Positions 27,501 to 36,226 of a DNA stretch of 64,000 bases are shown here, piece by piece. This DNA comes from Nakamurella alba. GTDB lineage: Bacteria; Actinomycetota; Actinomycetes; Mycobacteriales; Nakamurellaceae. Every line of letters begins with the position of its first letter. The first letter of the stretch is position 1. The notes under the pieces are model-generated. The model saw nothing but the letters and a program-made list of their open reading frames with translations, was not told the origin of the DNA and searched no databases. Location: assembly GCF_009707545.1 (NCBI RefSeq), contig NZ_WLYK01000004.1, positions 1-64,000 on the forward strand, read 5' to 3'. The translations under genes and the position numbers were made by a program.

Positions 27501-28442
27501 TCAGTTCCCCGGGCTGTCGGCGATGCGGATCTCCTGCTCGGCGGTGGCCTGGATCAGTGCCAGCAACTCGGGATCCAAGCCGGGCGAGAACTCTTCCTTT
27601 CGCTCGGGTGAGATCGACATCGGGAAGCCCTGCGGCATCACATCTGTGGTGAGTTCCGTGCCGTCGTTCGACGGGGACGCCCCGCGGTAGAGCTTGTCGG
27701 CCTCGGACAGGTTGTCCGCGCTGAAGGTGTACTGCACGCTCTGCAATCCGCGGTCGACGAGCTTCTTGACCTCCGGAAAGCGTTCGGCGTTGGTCTTCGG
27801 GATCGGCAGCACCTTGCCCCAGTCCACTCCCAGGCTCTCCAGCGCCTTGGCAAAAGCGTTCTCGTGGGCCTGGTCCCGCACGATGAGATAGGCGATCGTC
27901 GAGCGGGCGGTCTTGTTGTCGGTCATCTCGTAGATCCGGCACTTCTGCAGCCGCCCGGTCGACTCGAGCATCAGGTTGTACAGCAGGTCCAGCACCAGGT
28001 TGCCGCTGTTGTACACATAGGAACCGGACCACGGATTGCCGGCCGCGTCCACCGGCAGCGCCCCCTGCGCACCCACGAGGTAGTGGTGGATGTTGCTGTG
28101 GTCCAACGCGATCGACAGCGGCGTCGCACCCCGGGCGCCGGGCTTGTCCACCGGATCGTTCTTGCGGCCCTGGTAGGCCGGCGAGCCGTCCAGCAGCCGG
28201 GAGATCGTCGTTCCGATCAGCTCGACGTGACTGATCTCCTCGGTGCCGACCCCCTGCAGCAGATCCTTGTAGGGCTTGGACTTCACATCGCCGCGGAAGT
28301 TGATGCTCTGGAACAGGTACTGCATCATCGTCCGCATCTCGCCGAACTGCCCGCCCAACCCCTCCTGCAGGGCATTCGCGGCGGCGGGATCCGGTTCGTC
28401 GACGGCAATCTCGTTGATCAACAGCTCGGTGTGCAGATACAT
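27501..28442 (-). CDS. Manganese catalase (non-heme)
   Basis: 313 residues, the full family length. Di-manganese ligands are expected in HTELLINEIAVD, in LQGVGTEEISHVELIGT and in VRDQAHENAFAKALE, all present. The N-terminus MYLHTELL is typical. It breaks hydrogen peroxide to water and oxygen in the cytoplasm. It lies in a minus-strand group with a small membrane protein downstream and a small helical protein upstream, close to csbD, fitting a general stress regulon. Confidence 0.95.
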   Translation of the reverse strand: MYLHTELLINEIAVDEPDPAAANALQEGLGGQFGEMRTMMQYLFQSINFRGDVKSKPYKDLLQGVGTEEISHVELIGTTISRLLDGSPAYQGRKNDPVDKPGARGATPLSIALDHSNIHHYLVGAQGALPVDAAGNPWSGSYVYNSGNLVLDLLYNLMLESTGRLQKCRIYEMTDNKTARSTIAYLIVRDQAHENAFAKALESLGVDWGKVLPIPKTNAERFPEVKKLVDRGLQSVQYTFSADNLSEADKLYRGASPSNDGTELTTDVMPQGFPMSISPERKEEFSPGLDPELLALIQATAEQEIRIADSPGN

Positions 28443-28510
28443 CGGGTACTCGTTTCTTCTCGAGGGTGACGGGTCCCGCGGCAGCCGCACGGTCCGGGAC
28501 GCAGAGTCGG

Positions 28511-28735
28511 TCAGCCGGTGCCGTCGGCGACGGCCACGTTGTACCGGTCGGTGAATCGGCGCCGCAGTTCGGTGATGGATGCCAGAGTCGACTGCGCATC
28601 GCCGGGCGGAAGATCCTCCACCGAGGACGCGAGCTCGTTCAGCCGGGTCAACACGGTATCGAGCTCGCTCGCCGAGAGCTGTTGGTGTCGCTGTTCGATC
28701 GCGCGCAGCTCCGCGTTCATCTGCTCGGGGTTCAT
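28511..28735 (-). CDS. Small helical protein upstream of manganese catalase
   Basis: 74 residues, nearly all helical and charged (QMNAELRAIEQRHQQLSASE, then ITELRRRFTDRYN). GAGGTC precedes the ATG. It stands 68 bases upstream of the catalase gene in the same direction. No family recognised. Confidence 0.6.
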   Translation of the reverse strand: MNPEQMNAELRAIEQRHQQLSASELDTVLTRLNELASSVEDLPPGDAQSTLASITELRRRFTDRYNVAVADGTG

Positions 28736-28991
28736 CGGTCTGACCTCGACCCTCCGGCGTACCGCCGTTTGCGTCGTACCGGCCGGTCGGCTTCAGCAGG
28801 TACGAACCCGGTAGCCACCGTGGCACATCCCAAACAACCCCGCGCCTGACCCGGATCGGTCTCCGTCACCGAACAGCGCTCGGAAGGAATGTGCGCGAGG
28901 GCAAGGCCGGGGCATCGTTGTCGCCGGGCATCGATGTCGCCGTGCGTCGGCGTCGATCTGCCCTTCTGCAGTGGACCGCACCGACAGCAAC

Positions 28992-29024
28992 GAGCCCCGC
29001 CCACCGGTGTGGTGGGCGGGGCTC
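28992..29024 (-). terminator. Terminator hairpin after csbD
   Basis: GAGCCCCGCCCACC and GGTGGGCGGGGCTC make a perfect 14-base stem with a 5-base loop, 20 bases after the csbD stop on the minus strand. Confidence 0.75.
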
Positions 29025-29043
29025 CCGCGTCCAGGGTCGAGGC

Positions 29044-29229
29044 TCAGCGACCCATCGCGTCCTTCGCGGCGTCCTCGACCTTGTCTCCGGCCCGCTTCAC
29101 GTTCGCCGATGCCTGATCGGCCTGGCCTTCGGCCCGCAGATCGTCGTTGTTCGTGGCGCGGCCCGCTGCTTCCTTGACCTTGCCGCCGGCTTCCTCCGCC
29201 GCGTGCTTCACCTTGTCGCCCATGCTCAT
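29044..29229 (-). CDS. CsbD family stress protein, copy 1
   Basis: 61 residues, the standard CsbD length, with the GDKVKHAAEEAGGKVKEAAG and ADQASANVKRAGDKVEDAAK helices. CsbD proteins are abundant, disordered, general-stress proteins of unknown mechanism. GAAGGAGTATCGACC precedes ATG 29229. A close copy sits at 39853-40038, and the ~35 bases before both starts are almost the same (GACGGGGGTTCGATCCGAAG), so the control region was duplicated too. Confidence 0.92.
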   Translation of the reverse strand: MSMGDKVKHAAEEAGGKVKEAAGRATNNDDLRAEGQADQASANVKRAGDKVEDAAKDAMGR

Positions 29230-29374
29230 GGTCGATACTCCTTCGGATCGAACCCCCGTCTGTGGACGGAGAACCAATGCCCACGAACGCCCGTCGGCAA
29301 ACCGGCACGAGCCACCCACCACCGACGCCCGTCGTCACCGTTGGGCGGACGGTGACACGGGGTACCGCCACGAC

Positions 29375-29560
29375 ATGACAGATGAGCAGGATGAGAAGTC
29401 CGCTGCAGCCGCCTATTTTCACGAGTCGGAGCGTGTGCTGTTCGAGATCCTGAACCAGTCCGACCCCGACCCGGACGCGTGGGCAGCGGCCTGGGAAGCG
29501 TTCGAGTTGTCGACGGGTCGACTTGCCGCCGCCTGGGGACGTGGACCGTCGACCGACTGA
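29375..29560 (+). CDS. Possible small helical protein
   Basis: 61 codons from ATG 29375. The peptide is acidic and helical with aromatic residues (AAYFHESERVLFEILNQ; DAWAAAWEAFELSTG), which looks protein-like. The ribosome site is weak. It lies between csbD and the first HA gene. No family recognised. Confidence 0.42.
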   Translation: MTDEQDEKSAAAAYFHESERVLFEILNQSDPDPDAWAAAWEAFELSTGRLAAAWGRGPSTD

Positions 29561-29739
29561 CCCGCCCGGCGGCCGCCGGGGCACGGACGCTATGAGATCG
29601 CCGGCACCTCGGAGCTGCCTGTCGTTCGGCATCACACGGCTGGGGTACAGGAGGTGACCGGCGGCGCCGGACATCGCGTTTTTCAACCCCAGAACAGGTG
29701 CGGCGCTGCAACACCTTCGGAGCGAGAGTTGAGGATCGA

Positions 29740-30036
29740 ATGGATCATGTCGATCGCGAGTCCGGCGTCGACCCGCAGCGGTCGCGCCGAGGGTTTCAGC
29801 GGGATGACACCAGATGGATGCAGCAACTGACAGCCGTTGCAGCCCACGTCGAGCGGACCGGCCGCCTGCCCTCGGCGAGCAGGAACGCCGATCCCCAGGA
29901 GCGTCCACTAGGGGTCTGGTTGACCAATCAGCGTCGGGACCACCTCATCGGTTCGATGCCCGTCGACCGGGTCGCCAGGCTTGATGCCCTGGTCCCGACC
30001 TGGGCCGGGAAGAGCGGGCCGCGCCGGGACCGCTGA
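29740..30036 (+). CDS. Stand-alone helicase-associated (HA) domain protein 1
   Basis: 98 residues that are one HA domain (Pfam helicase-associated type). Key positions are W in DDTRWMQQLTAVAAHV, GRLPSAS, QERPLGVWLTNQRR and the closing RLDALVPTW. In known proteins this domain follows a DEAD/DEAH helicase core as tandem repeats; here no helicase is attached. GAGG five bases before ATG 29740 sets the start. It belongs to a family scattered through the window (41406, 49743, 52447, 52893, 56276, 58108). Confidence 0.8.
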   Translation: MDHVDRESGVDPQRSRRGFQRDDTRWMQQLTAVAAHVERTGRLPSASRNADPQERPLGVWLTNQRRDHLIGSMPVDRVARLDALVPTWAGKSGPRRDR

Positions 30037-30104
30037 CTCGTTGGGACGATCGGCGTGGAGCTTCCCGCGGTCCATCATGGGTCAGACCGGGGCGCTCGAC
30101 GTTG

Positions 30105-30490
30105 CAGGACCTACGGTGAGCCTGGCCCAGGAAGTTGCTGACTGCCTTCGCCACGGCGAGCGGCTTGCCACTGTTCCACGGTCCGTCATGGCCAAGACCT
30201 TCGTGCTGGGCGTGGCGGGCATCAGGCAGAACCTGGACCAGCCGTCGTGCCGACTCTTGCAGGAAGGCAGGGGTTCTCGAGCCTGACAGCACCAGGACCG
30301 GCTTGTCGACCGTTGCGAAGGTACCCATCTGCCCGTCGATGCCGAGAGATCCCTTCCGGGTAGAACGGCGGCTCGTACACCACCGCCCGTTCCCCAGGTC
30401 GAGGGTGCGTGCCGCTTCGAGAGTGATGACCGCACCCGAACTCAGCCCGAACACGTACGCCGCACCGGTCGACTTCATGACGGCCGGCCG
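30105..30490 (-). pseudogene. Decayed copy of the alpha/beta hydrolase at 34624
   Basis: Nucleotide identity to the middle and end of the 34624-35487 gene is very high (for example TGAGTTCGGGTGCGGTCATC-like stretches and GHDGPWNSG at protein level). The copy lacks the first third. It has an internal deletion of about 240 bases joining the PEGIS and GQM segments, which shifts frame, and a one-base loss near the end removes the normal stop. No product is expected. Confidence 0.8.
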
Positions 30491-30548
30491 GACAGACGGA
30501 ACGGGGACTTGACGGAGGGGTCGAATCGAGCTCCACGGTCGGGCGGGC

Positions 30549-31265
30549 CTAAGCAGGTTGTGTCCCATCAGCTTTTCCTGCAGGTGGGTCGAAGAGCGGG
30601 CCGATGAGGCGCCGGCCCTCGCCCACGTCGTGGAGGACGCCGCGCCGGAGTTGCTCCAGGGGTGCGTCTGATGTGGCGTAGCGCAGCAGTGCGCTCAGGT
30701 GCACCCGCCACAGACCGATCAGAGCGCCGGCCCGGATCTGGTTCGTGGGTGAGAGCGGGTCGGATCCGTTGCCTGCCGCGAGCGTGTCCGCGGCGAGTCG
30801 TGTCAGACGCTCCACCTGGTACGCCGCGGCTGTTTGCAGTGCAGGGCTCGACTCGACCAGCAGCACGAAAGCGCGCACCATGCGTACGGCATCGCTCTCG
30901 CTGCTGACCAGACCGGCCGGTCCGCTGCTGTCGAGCCGACCGACCTCGTCGCGGATGCAGTCCATCACCGCGTCCAACACGACGGCGGGTGTCCCGACCG
31001 TGTCGTTCAGAACCTCGGCAAGGGCCTCGCCGCGGTCGAACAGCAGCGACTCCTTGGTCGGGAAGTGGTTCCACACCGTCTTGGTCGAGACCCCGCATGC
31101 CTGCGCTACGTCGGCAACCCGAACGGCATCAAAACCCTGCTCAAGGAACATGGCAGTCGCCTTGTCCGACAGACGATGTCGCAGCTCGCGACGTCGACGG
31201 TCCAGTGTGCGACCCCGACGGCTCCCGTCCACCGCCAGGTTCGCCGCTGGTCCGCCGTCGTCCAC
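30549..31265 (-). CDS. TetR family repressor
   Basis: 238 residues. The N-terminal helix-turn-helix is FDAVRVADVAQACGVSTKTV followed by WNHFPTKESLL. The C-terminal ligand domain is helical (DAVRMVRAFVLLVESSPAL). Divergently transcribed from a DHA2 efflux pump with two operator palindromes between them, so it most likely represses the pump and itself until a toxic ligand binds. Confidence 0.92.
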   Translation of the reverse strand: MDDGGPAANLAVDGSRRGRTLDRRRRELRHRLSDKATAMFLEQGFDAVRVADVAQACGVSTKTVWNHFPTKESLLFDRGEALAEVLNDTVGTPAVVLDAVMDCIRDEVGRLDSSGPAGLVSSESDAVRMVRAFVLLVESSPALQTAAAYQVERLTRLAADTLAAGNGSDPLSPTNQIRAGALIGLWRVHLSALLRYATSDAPLEQLRRGVLHDVGEGRRLIGPLFDPPAGKADGTQPA

Positions 31266-31288
31266 CCCCGCACCCTAGCAGGCATGAT

Positions 31289-31319
31289 TTACACTCCGTG
31301 TAGTTTACACTCGGTGTAA
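31289..31319. promoter_or_regulatory. Tandem TetR operator
   Basis: Two 15-base palindromes, TTACACTCCGTGTAG (31289-31303) and TTACACTCGGTGTAA (31305-31319), lie 16 bases apart between the divergent repressor and pump genes. The second is perfect around its centre. Spacing suits two dimers on adjacent turns. Confidence 0.8.
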
Positions 31320-31368
31320 GTTGGGCATGGTGGGTGCACCTACGCTGCCCCGATCATCGGAGACGTTG

Positions 31369-32865
31369 ATGACCACACCTGCCGGCCGCCATCTGCCCTC
31401 GCGCGGTCATACGACCCCACCATCTGCAACCCACCAGCGGCGGTGGTGGATCCTTGCGGTCGTCAGCCTGGCGCAGTTGATGGACGTCCTGGACGGGACA
31501 ATCATCAACATCGCCCTGCCGTCTGCGCAGAATGATCTCGGCTTCGGCGAGGACCAGCGGGAATGGATGGTCACCGGGTACGCCCTGGCCTACGGCAGCC
31601 TGCTCCTGCTGGGTGGGCGATTGGCCGATCGGTTCGGTCGCCGCAAGCTGTTCATGATCGGGCTGGTCGGCTTCTCGGTCGCCTCCGGCGTCGGCGGAGC
31701 CGCAGGGAACTTCACGGTGCTGCTCGCTGCGCGCATCTCCCAGGGGGCGTGCGCTGCGATGCTTGCGCCGGCGGCGCTGTCCTTGCTCTCGGTCACCTTC
31801 GCGGACCAACCGTCCGAGCGTGGCCGCGCGTTCTCCGTCTTCGGAGCGGTGTCCGGGATGGGCGGCGCCATCGGCTTGGTGCTCGGCGGCGTCCTGACCG
31901 ACACCCTGTCGTGGCGCTGGTGTCTGTATGTCAACGTGGTGATCTCGGCGGTCGCCCTTGTCGGCGCACTCGTGCTGCTCCGCGGGCTCGACGAGTCCGG
32001 GGAACGCCAGCGGAACCTGGACCTGCTCGGCGCGGCTGCCGTGGTCGGCGGCCTGTTCGGACTCGTGCTCGGGCTGGGGAACTCCGCCGCGCACGGCTGG
32101 GATGACGCCGGCACCTGGCTGCCCCTCGCCGCCGGAGCGCTGCTCCTGACCCTGTTCTTCCTCCGCGAGCGCTCCACCGCCCGGCCACTGCTGCCGCTGT
32201 CGGTCATCCTGCACCGGGATCGTGGCGCCGCCTACCTGGGTATCGGCGTCGCCGGAGTCGGGTCGTTCGCCGTCTTCCTGTACCTGACCTTCTACCTCCA
32301 ACAGACTCTCGGCTGGTCGGCCTTGAAGTCCGGTGTTGCCTTCCTGCCCTTCGCGGCAGCGCTCGTCGTCGGCGCCGGCATCTCCGGATCACTGCTCCTG
32401 CCCCGGGTCGGCCCCCGCCCACTGGTACCGATCGGCTGCGTCCTGAGCGCCGTGTCACTGCTACTTCTCACCGGGCTCCCCGCCGATGGCTCCTACCTCG
32501 CCGACGTTCTGCCCACCGTTCTGCTGTCCGGGGCAGGGGTCGGCATCATCTTCGGCTGCGCACAGAACGTCGCCACCAGCGGCGTGGCCACCTCGGACTC
32601 CGGCGTCGCATCCGCCATGGTCAACACCGTGCAGCAGGTCGGCGGCTCCATAGGGCTCGCCGCCTTCACCTCCATCAACATCGCCGCGTCAGACCGGTAC
32701 ACCACCAACCACGCCGATCTCGCCCACGACCAGCTGCAGACCCTGTCCGCACTGGCCGGCTACCACACCGTCTTCTGGGTCGGCGCCGGGATCTTCACCA
32801 TCGGGGCCGTCCTGACCACCGCCCTGTTCAATCCCGGCCCGGTCCAGAACATCACGCATGCATGA
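31369..32865 (+). CDS. DHA2-family (EmrB/QacA) drug:proton antiporter
   Basis: 498 residues, 14 membrane segments. Motif C-like and A motifs are visible: LDGTIINIALPSAQNDL in helix 1, GRLADRFGRRKLFMIGL (motif A) between helices 2 and 3, and GAVSGMGGAIGLVLGGVLTD (motif C) in helix 5. It exports a drug or toxic metabolite in exchange for protons. GGAGACGTTG before ATG 31369 supports this start over one 16 codons earlier. Controlled by the adjacent TetR repressor. Confidence 0.95.
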   Translation: MTTPAGRHLPSRGHTTPPSATHQRRWWILAVVSLAQLMDVLDGTIINIALPSAQNDLGFGEDQREWMVTGYALAYGSLLLLGGRLADRFGRRKLFMIGLVGFSVASGVGGAAGNFTVLLAARISQGACAAMLAPAALSLLSVTFADQPSERGRAFSVFGAVSGMGGAIGLVLGGVLTDTLSWRWCLYVNVVISAVALVGALVLLRGLDESGERQRNLDLLGAAAVVGGLFGLVLGLGNSAAHGWDDAGTWLPLAAGALLLTLFFLRERSTARPLLPLSVILHRDRGAAYLGIGVAGVGSFAVFLYLTFYLQQTLGWSALKSGVAFLPFAAALVVGAGISGSLLLPRVGPRPLVPIGCVLSAVSLLLLTGLPADGSYLADVLPTVLLSGAGVGIIFGCAQNVATSGVATSDSGVASAMVNTVQQVGGSIGLAAFTSINIAASDRYTTNHADLAHDQLQTLSALAGYHTVFWVGAGIFTIGAVLTTALFNPGPVQNITHA

Positions 32866-32868
32866 CAT

Positions 32869-33399
32869 CCACCGGCACGTCGACGTATCCAACTTCCCCC
32901 GCGAGATCCAGCGGCAGATTCGAATGAACGACCCCGAAGCCTGCACCAAGAACCCGGCGCGACAACGACTACATCGCTGGGCACCTTCGCCGCCCGGCTC
33001 ATCGGTGCAACCCTCGGCCCGCTGCGGGCCGGCCTGGCCCTGTCGCTGTACCTGGTCGCCGGTGTCGCAGGGATGCCCTGGTTCGCGGAGGCGAAGTCGG
33101 GCCTGACATTCGCCTCCTTCCGCTACGTGTTCGGCTTCGTCCTGGCCGGTCTCGTCGTCGGCCGGCTCGCCCGGTCCGGCGGCGACCGCACCCCGCTCCG
33201 CACCGTCGGCACCAAGGCACTCGGTTCCGCCGTCATCTACGCCGTCAGCGTGCCCTGGCTCGCTGTGTATCTCGGCATCGGGTTCGGCAAGGCCCACGCC
33301 CTCGGCCTCGTCCCCTTCCTGGTCGGCGACGCGATGAAGGCCGCCGTCGCGGCGGTGCTGCTGCCGACCACCTGGCGGCTGGTGGGACGTCGCTCCTGA
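32869..33399 (+). pseudogene. bioY: Decapitated bioY (biotin ECF transporter S component)
   Basis: The C-terminal two thirds of BioY read cleanly: RLIGATLGPLRAGLALSLYL, FRYVFGFVLAGLVVGRLA, and VYLGIGFGKAHALGLVPFLV. Upstream of about 32980 the frame continues but has no start codon and no BioY similarity. An ATG overlapping the pump stop (32862) runs in another frame and stops after 21 codons. No BioM/BioN genes are present. A short product from ATG 33073 would lack the first helices. Confidence 0.72.
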
Positions 33400-33457
33400 C
33401 CGACGGGTCACGCGCCGACGGGAAGACCGGGTACGACCGGTCCACTCGTCGGCCAGC

Positions 33458-33964
33458 TCACCAGGTCGGCCGGAACGGAGGCAGGTTGCCGCCCGACGAC
33501 TGCGCCACGAGCTCCACCAGATGATTGCGCAGTTGCTCCATGACCGTTGGGGTCAGCTTCTCCGTGAGCGATCCCTCGAGATCCCTCAGGACGCGGCCGG
33601 CGGTCGAGAAATGTTCGAGCCCCTGCGGTGTCATGACCACCAGCTTGCGCCGCCCGCCCATCGGATGCGGCTCCCGCCGGACGTAGCCGAGCTGTTCGAG
33701 CTCGTCGACGAGCAGGGTGCCGGCCTGCTTGGTGACGCCGATCCGCGCGGCGATCTCGCTGCCGGTGCCGGCACCGACGTGGATCGCCTGGAAGATCAGA
33801 CCGTGGACGGGGCGGAGCTCGCCGTATCCGGCGTGGTCCAGGGCCTTCACGAAGTTGCGCAGCTCGAGCTGAAACGCCATGCCCAGCAGGAAGAGCAGAT
33901 CCCAGTCATGGACCCGCGCCCGCACGGTATCCCGATCATTCGATGACGACTGCTCGTTCCCCAC
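33458..33964 (-). CDS. MarR family regulator
   Basis: 168 residues. The winged helix has GSEIAARIGVTKQAGTLLVD followed by the wing RREPHPMGGRRKLVVMT. The GTG start at 33964 is preceded by GGGAAAAG. It is 48 bases downstream of the cupin gene on the same strand, so it is probably cotranscribed and controls the palindrome at 34434-34470. Confidence 0.9.
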   Translation of the reverse strand: MGNEQSSSNDRDTVRARVHDWDLLFLLGMAFQLELRNFVKALDHAGYGELRPVHGLIFQAIHVGAGTGSEIAARIGVTKQAGTLLVDELEQLGYVRREPHPMGGRRKLVVMTPQGLEHFSTAGRVLRDLEGSLTEKLTPTVMEQLRNHLVELVAQSSGGNLPPFRPTW

Positions 33965-34012
33965 AGCGCTTTTCCCATCGACCTGCCGCCCGGAGGCCGA
34001 TTGCCGGCGTCC

Positions 34013-34384
34013 TCATCGGGCCCACGGTACCGGCATCCGACCGCCGTCCGGCAGCTGCACCGCACCGTCGGCCGGCATGACCACCACGGCCGCCCCGCCC
34101 GCCTCGCCGGCGGAGAACTGTCGCTCCTCCCCGGCCTCCACCACCAGCGCCTCGCCCGCACCGACCTCCTGACGGTTCTCGCCGACCGCGAAGGTGAACG
34201 ATCCGGACACCGGTAGGTACACCTGGGCCCGGTCGATCACGTGCACGGGAGACGATGCACCGGCCGGCATGTCGACCCGCCAGGTGCTCACCTCTACCTC
34301 GGCGACGGCCGGGGTGACGAGTGAGGTCATCACCGCACTCGGGGTGGTTGTCGTGCGGTCCGGGGACGGCAGCACCAGTTTCAT
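34013..34384 (-). CDS. Cupin domain protein
   Basis: 123 residues, a single beta barrel: WRVDMPAGASSPVHVIDRAQ then VSGSFTFAVGENRQEVGAGE and a second strand set. The usual metal-binding HxH is reduced (one His, VHVID), so metal binding is doubtful. GAGGAGACCGAG before ATG 34384 is strong. First gene of a cupin-MarR operon behind a long palindrome. Confidence 0.85.
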   Translation of the reverse strand: MKLVLPSPDRTTTTPSAVMTSLVTPAVAEVEVSTWRVDMPAGASSPVHVIDRAQVYLPVSGSFTFAVGENRQEVGAGEALVVEAGEERQFSAGEAGGAAVVVMPADGAVQLPDGGRMPVPWAR

Positions 34385-34433
34385 CTCGGTCTCCTCATCG
34401 GTGAGCGGTTCGGTGACGACAGGGAACCACCAT

Positions 34434-34470
34434 CCGGTGAGTGAGTCAAGTAGGTTGACTCACTCACCGG
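34434..34470. promoter_or_regulatory. Perfect palindrome upstream of cupin-MarR operon
   Basis: CCGGTGAGTGAGTCAA and TTGACTCACTCACCGG are perfect 16-base arms around a 5-base centre (GTAGG). The inner AGTCAAGTAGGTTGACT has the size and shape of a MarR operator, 50 bases upstream of the cupin start. A terminator for the upstream hydrolase is the alternative, but no T tract follows. Confidence 0.72.
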
Positions 34471-34623
34471 ATTCGCGGCATCCACCCGTCCGATCCAGAT
34501 GGGGTCTGAATCTGCATGCCACCTGACCTTGTTTCGTTCAGTCGGATTCGCTGAGCACGACGTCCGTCGGGGTGAGGACAAGTGCGTCGGGTCGTGACTA
34601 CGGGGGTCTCGCCGTTGCGGGAC

Positions 34624-35487
34624 CTACGGCACGCTGGGCACGAGGAAGTTGCCGACCGCGTTCGCCACCGCGAGTGGGTCGCCACTGTTCCAAGGCCCGT
34701 CGTGACCAAGGCCTTTGAGCCGGACAAGGCGGGCGTCGGCTAGAATCTCGACCAGCTGTCGTGCCGACTGTTGCAGGAAGGCAGGGCTTCTCGAGCCTGA
34801 CAGCACCAGGACCGGCTTGTCGATCGTTGCGAAACTCTCCATCTGCCCGTCGACGCCGGCCACCACCGCGAAGTCGTACCGGACGCCGGGCAGGAGGTTG
34901 CGCAGGAGTGCGCGGTCTCCCGGACGGCGTGCGTCGACCTCGAGGACGAACCTGGCCAGCAGCCTGGCAAGGGCTCGTGGAGCACGGCGGATCACCGCCG
35001 GGGCAGTCCGTGCCGTCAACAGCGATCCGACGAGTGCCGATGACAGGCTGCCGTTCTCGATCTCCGAGTTGAGCGCCGCGATGCCCTCGCGGGAGATCCC
35101 TTCCGGGTAGAACGGCGGCTCGTACACCACCGCCCGACGCACCAGGTCGAGGGTGCGTGCCGCTTCGAGAGTGATGACCGCACCCGAACTGAGCCCGAAC
35201 AGGTACGCCGCACCGGTCGCCCGCATGACGGCGGCCACGTCCTCCACGTCACGGTCGATCGTGTGCCGGCCGTCGAACGTGCGCGGGCTGAGCCCACGGC
35301 CGCGTCGCTCGGCCGTGATCACCGTGAACCTGGTCGACAGCGCCGCCGCGAAGTCGCGATACGACCTCACGTCTCCCATCGCCCCCTGCACGAGCACGAG
35401 GCCAGGACCGGTTCCCTCCTTCAGATAGCCGATCCTCGTCCCGTCTCCGGACTCGACGAACTCCGCCTCGGGCACGTCAGGGTCCAC
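34624..35487 (-). CDS. Alpha/beta hydrolase
   Basis: 287 residues. Oxyanion region PGLVLVQGAMGDVRSY, RRGRGLS, nucleophile elbow FGLSSGAVITLEAA (GLSSG, Ser nucleophile), acid in LSGSRSP region and His in LGHDGPWNSGDP. Substrate unknown. The GTG start at 35487 has GAGAG upstream. Divergent from a MarR regulator with a TAGTTC palindrome between them. A decayed duplicate lies at 30105-30490. Confidence 0.9.
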   Translation of the reverse strand: MDPDVPEAEFVESGDGTRIGYLKEGTGPGLVLVQGAMGDVRSYRDFAAALSTRFTVITAERRGRGLSPRTFDGRHTIDRDVEDVAAVMRATGAAYLFGLSSGAVITLEAARTLDLVRRAVVYEPPFYPEGISREGIAALNSEIENGSLSSALVGSLLTARTAPAVIRRAPRALARLLARFVLEVDARRPGDRALLRNLLPGVRYDFAVVAGVDGQMESFATIDKPVLVLSGSRSPAFLQQSARQLVEILADARLVRLKGLGHDGPWNSGDPLAVANAVGNFLVPSVP

Positions 35488-35513
35488 AGCTCTCGGTTAC
35501 TTCCAGCGATTGA

Positions 35514-35532
35514 TAGTTCGACACTGGAACTA
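35514..35532. promoter_or_regulatory. Palindrome between hydrolase and MarR genes
   Basis: TAGTTC and GAACTA are inverted repeats separated by seven bases in the divergent promoter region. Likely operator for the MarR protein starting at 35566. Confidence 0.65.
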
Positions 35533-35565
35533 CCTTACCGGCATACTGCACCGGTGAGTGCGGGC

Positions 35566-36024
35566 ATGAGTCAGCAACAACTGCGCGACGCCGTCCTCGA
35601 CGGACTCCGGAGGTTCGCAGCGACCGACGCGGAACTCGGGCGGGAGTTCGCCCGGAGCCACCGCATGCACCCCTCGGACGCCGCCGCGATCGTCGAGATC
35701 CTGGCGGCGGAGGGCCGCGGTCAGGTCCTCACGCCGGCCCGCCTGGCCGAGCGGATCGGACTCACCCCCGCGGCGACCTCCAGCCTGCTCAAGCGCCTGG
35801 AGGCCGCCGGACACATCACCCGGACCCACGACCACGCCGACCGACGGGTCGTCGGACTCCGCTCGACCCCGGCGATCCACCAGGACGCCGAGGCGTTCTT
35901 CGCACCCGTGGCACGGGCACTCGACAACGTCCTACGGAAGTACTCGGCAGAACAACTCCGGGACGTCCACAACGTGGTCACTGCCCTCAGGGCAGCGACC
36001 GCCGGCACTCCGCTCATCCAGTGA
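35566..36024 (+). CDS. MarR family regulator
   Basis: 152 residues. The winged helix is LTPARLAERIGLTPAATSSL with wing RTHDHADRRVVGLRST. GTG at 35554, four codons earlier, is an alternative start. Divergent from the alpha/beta hydrolase, which it probably controls. It is the last intact gene before the tRNA-Lys fragment. Confidence 0.9.
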   Translation: MSQQQLRDAVLDGLRRFAATDAELGREFARSHRMHPSDAAAIVEILAAEGRGQVLTPARLAERIGLTPAATSSLLKRLEAAGHITRTHDHADRRVVGLRSTPAIHQDAEAFFAPVARALDNVLRKYSAEQLRDVHNVVTALRAATAGTPLIQ

Positions 36025-36226
36025 CATCACCGGTTGCAGGATCCTCACCATCGATGCGGTCCGGTAGGTTCTGAGCTGTTCGCAGTTCGACAGGAAGGTG
36101 GTGCGCTCGTGGTGTTCGTCGGCACGGCCACACTTTTCCCACATGATTGCGGTACCGCCGGGACTCGTCGGAGCCAACCCGAGACCGACTGACGTCGGTA
36201 TCACCGCAGGTCAGAGACCTGCTCCA

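Noticed and set aside
34434-34470. Palindrome as a rho-independent terminator of the hydrolase gene
   Set aside because: No T tract, 154 bases from the stop, and it is placed just upstream of the cupin start; operator is the better reading, though not proven.
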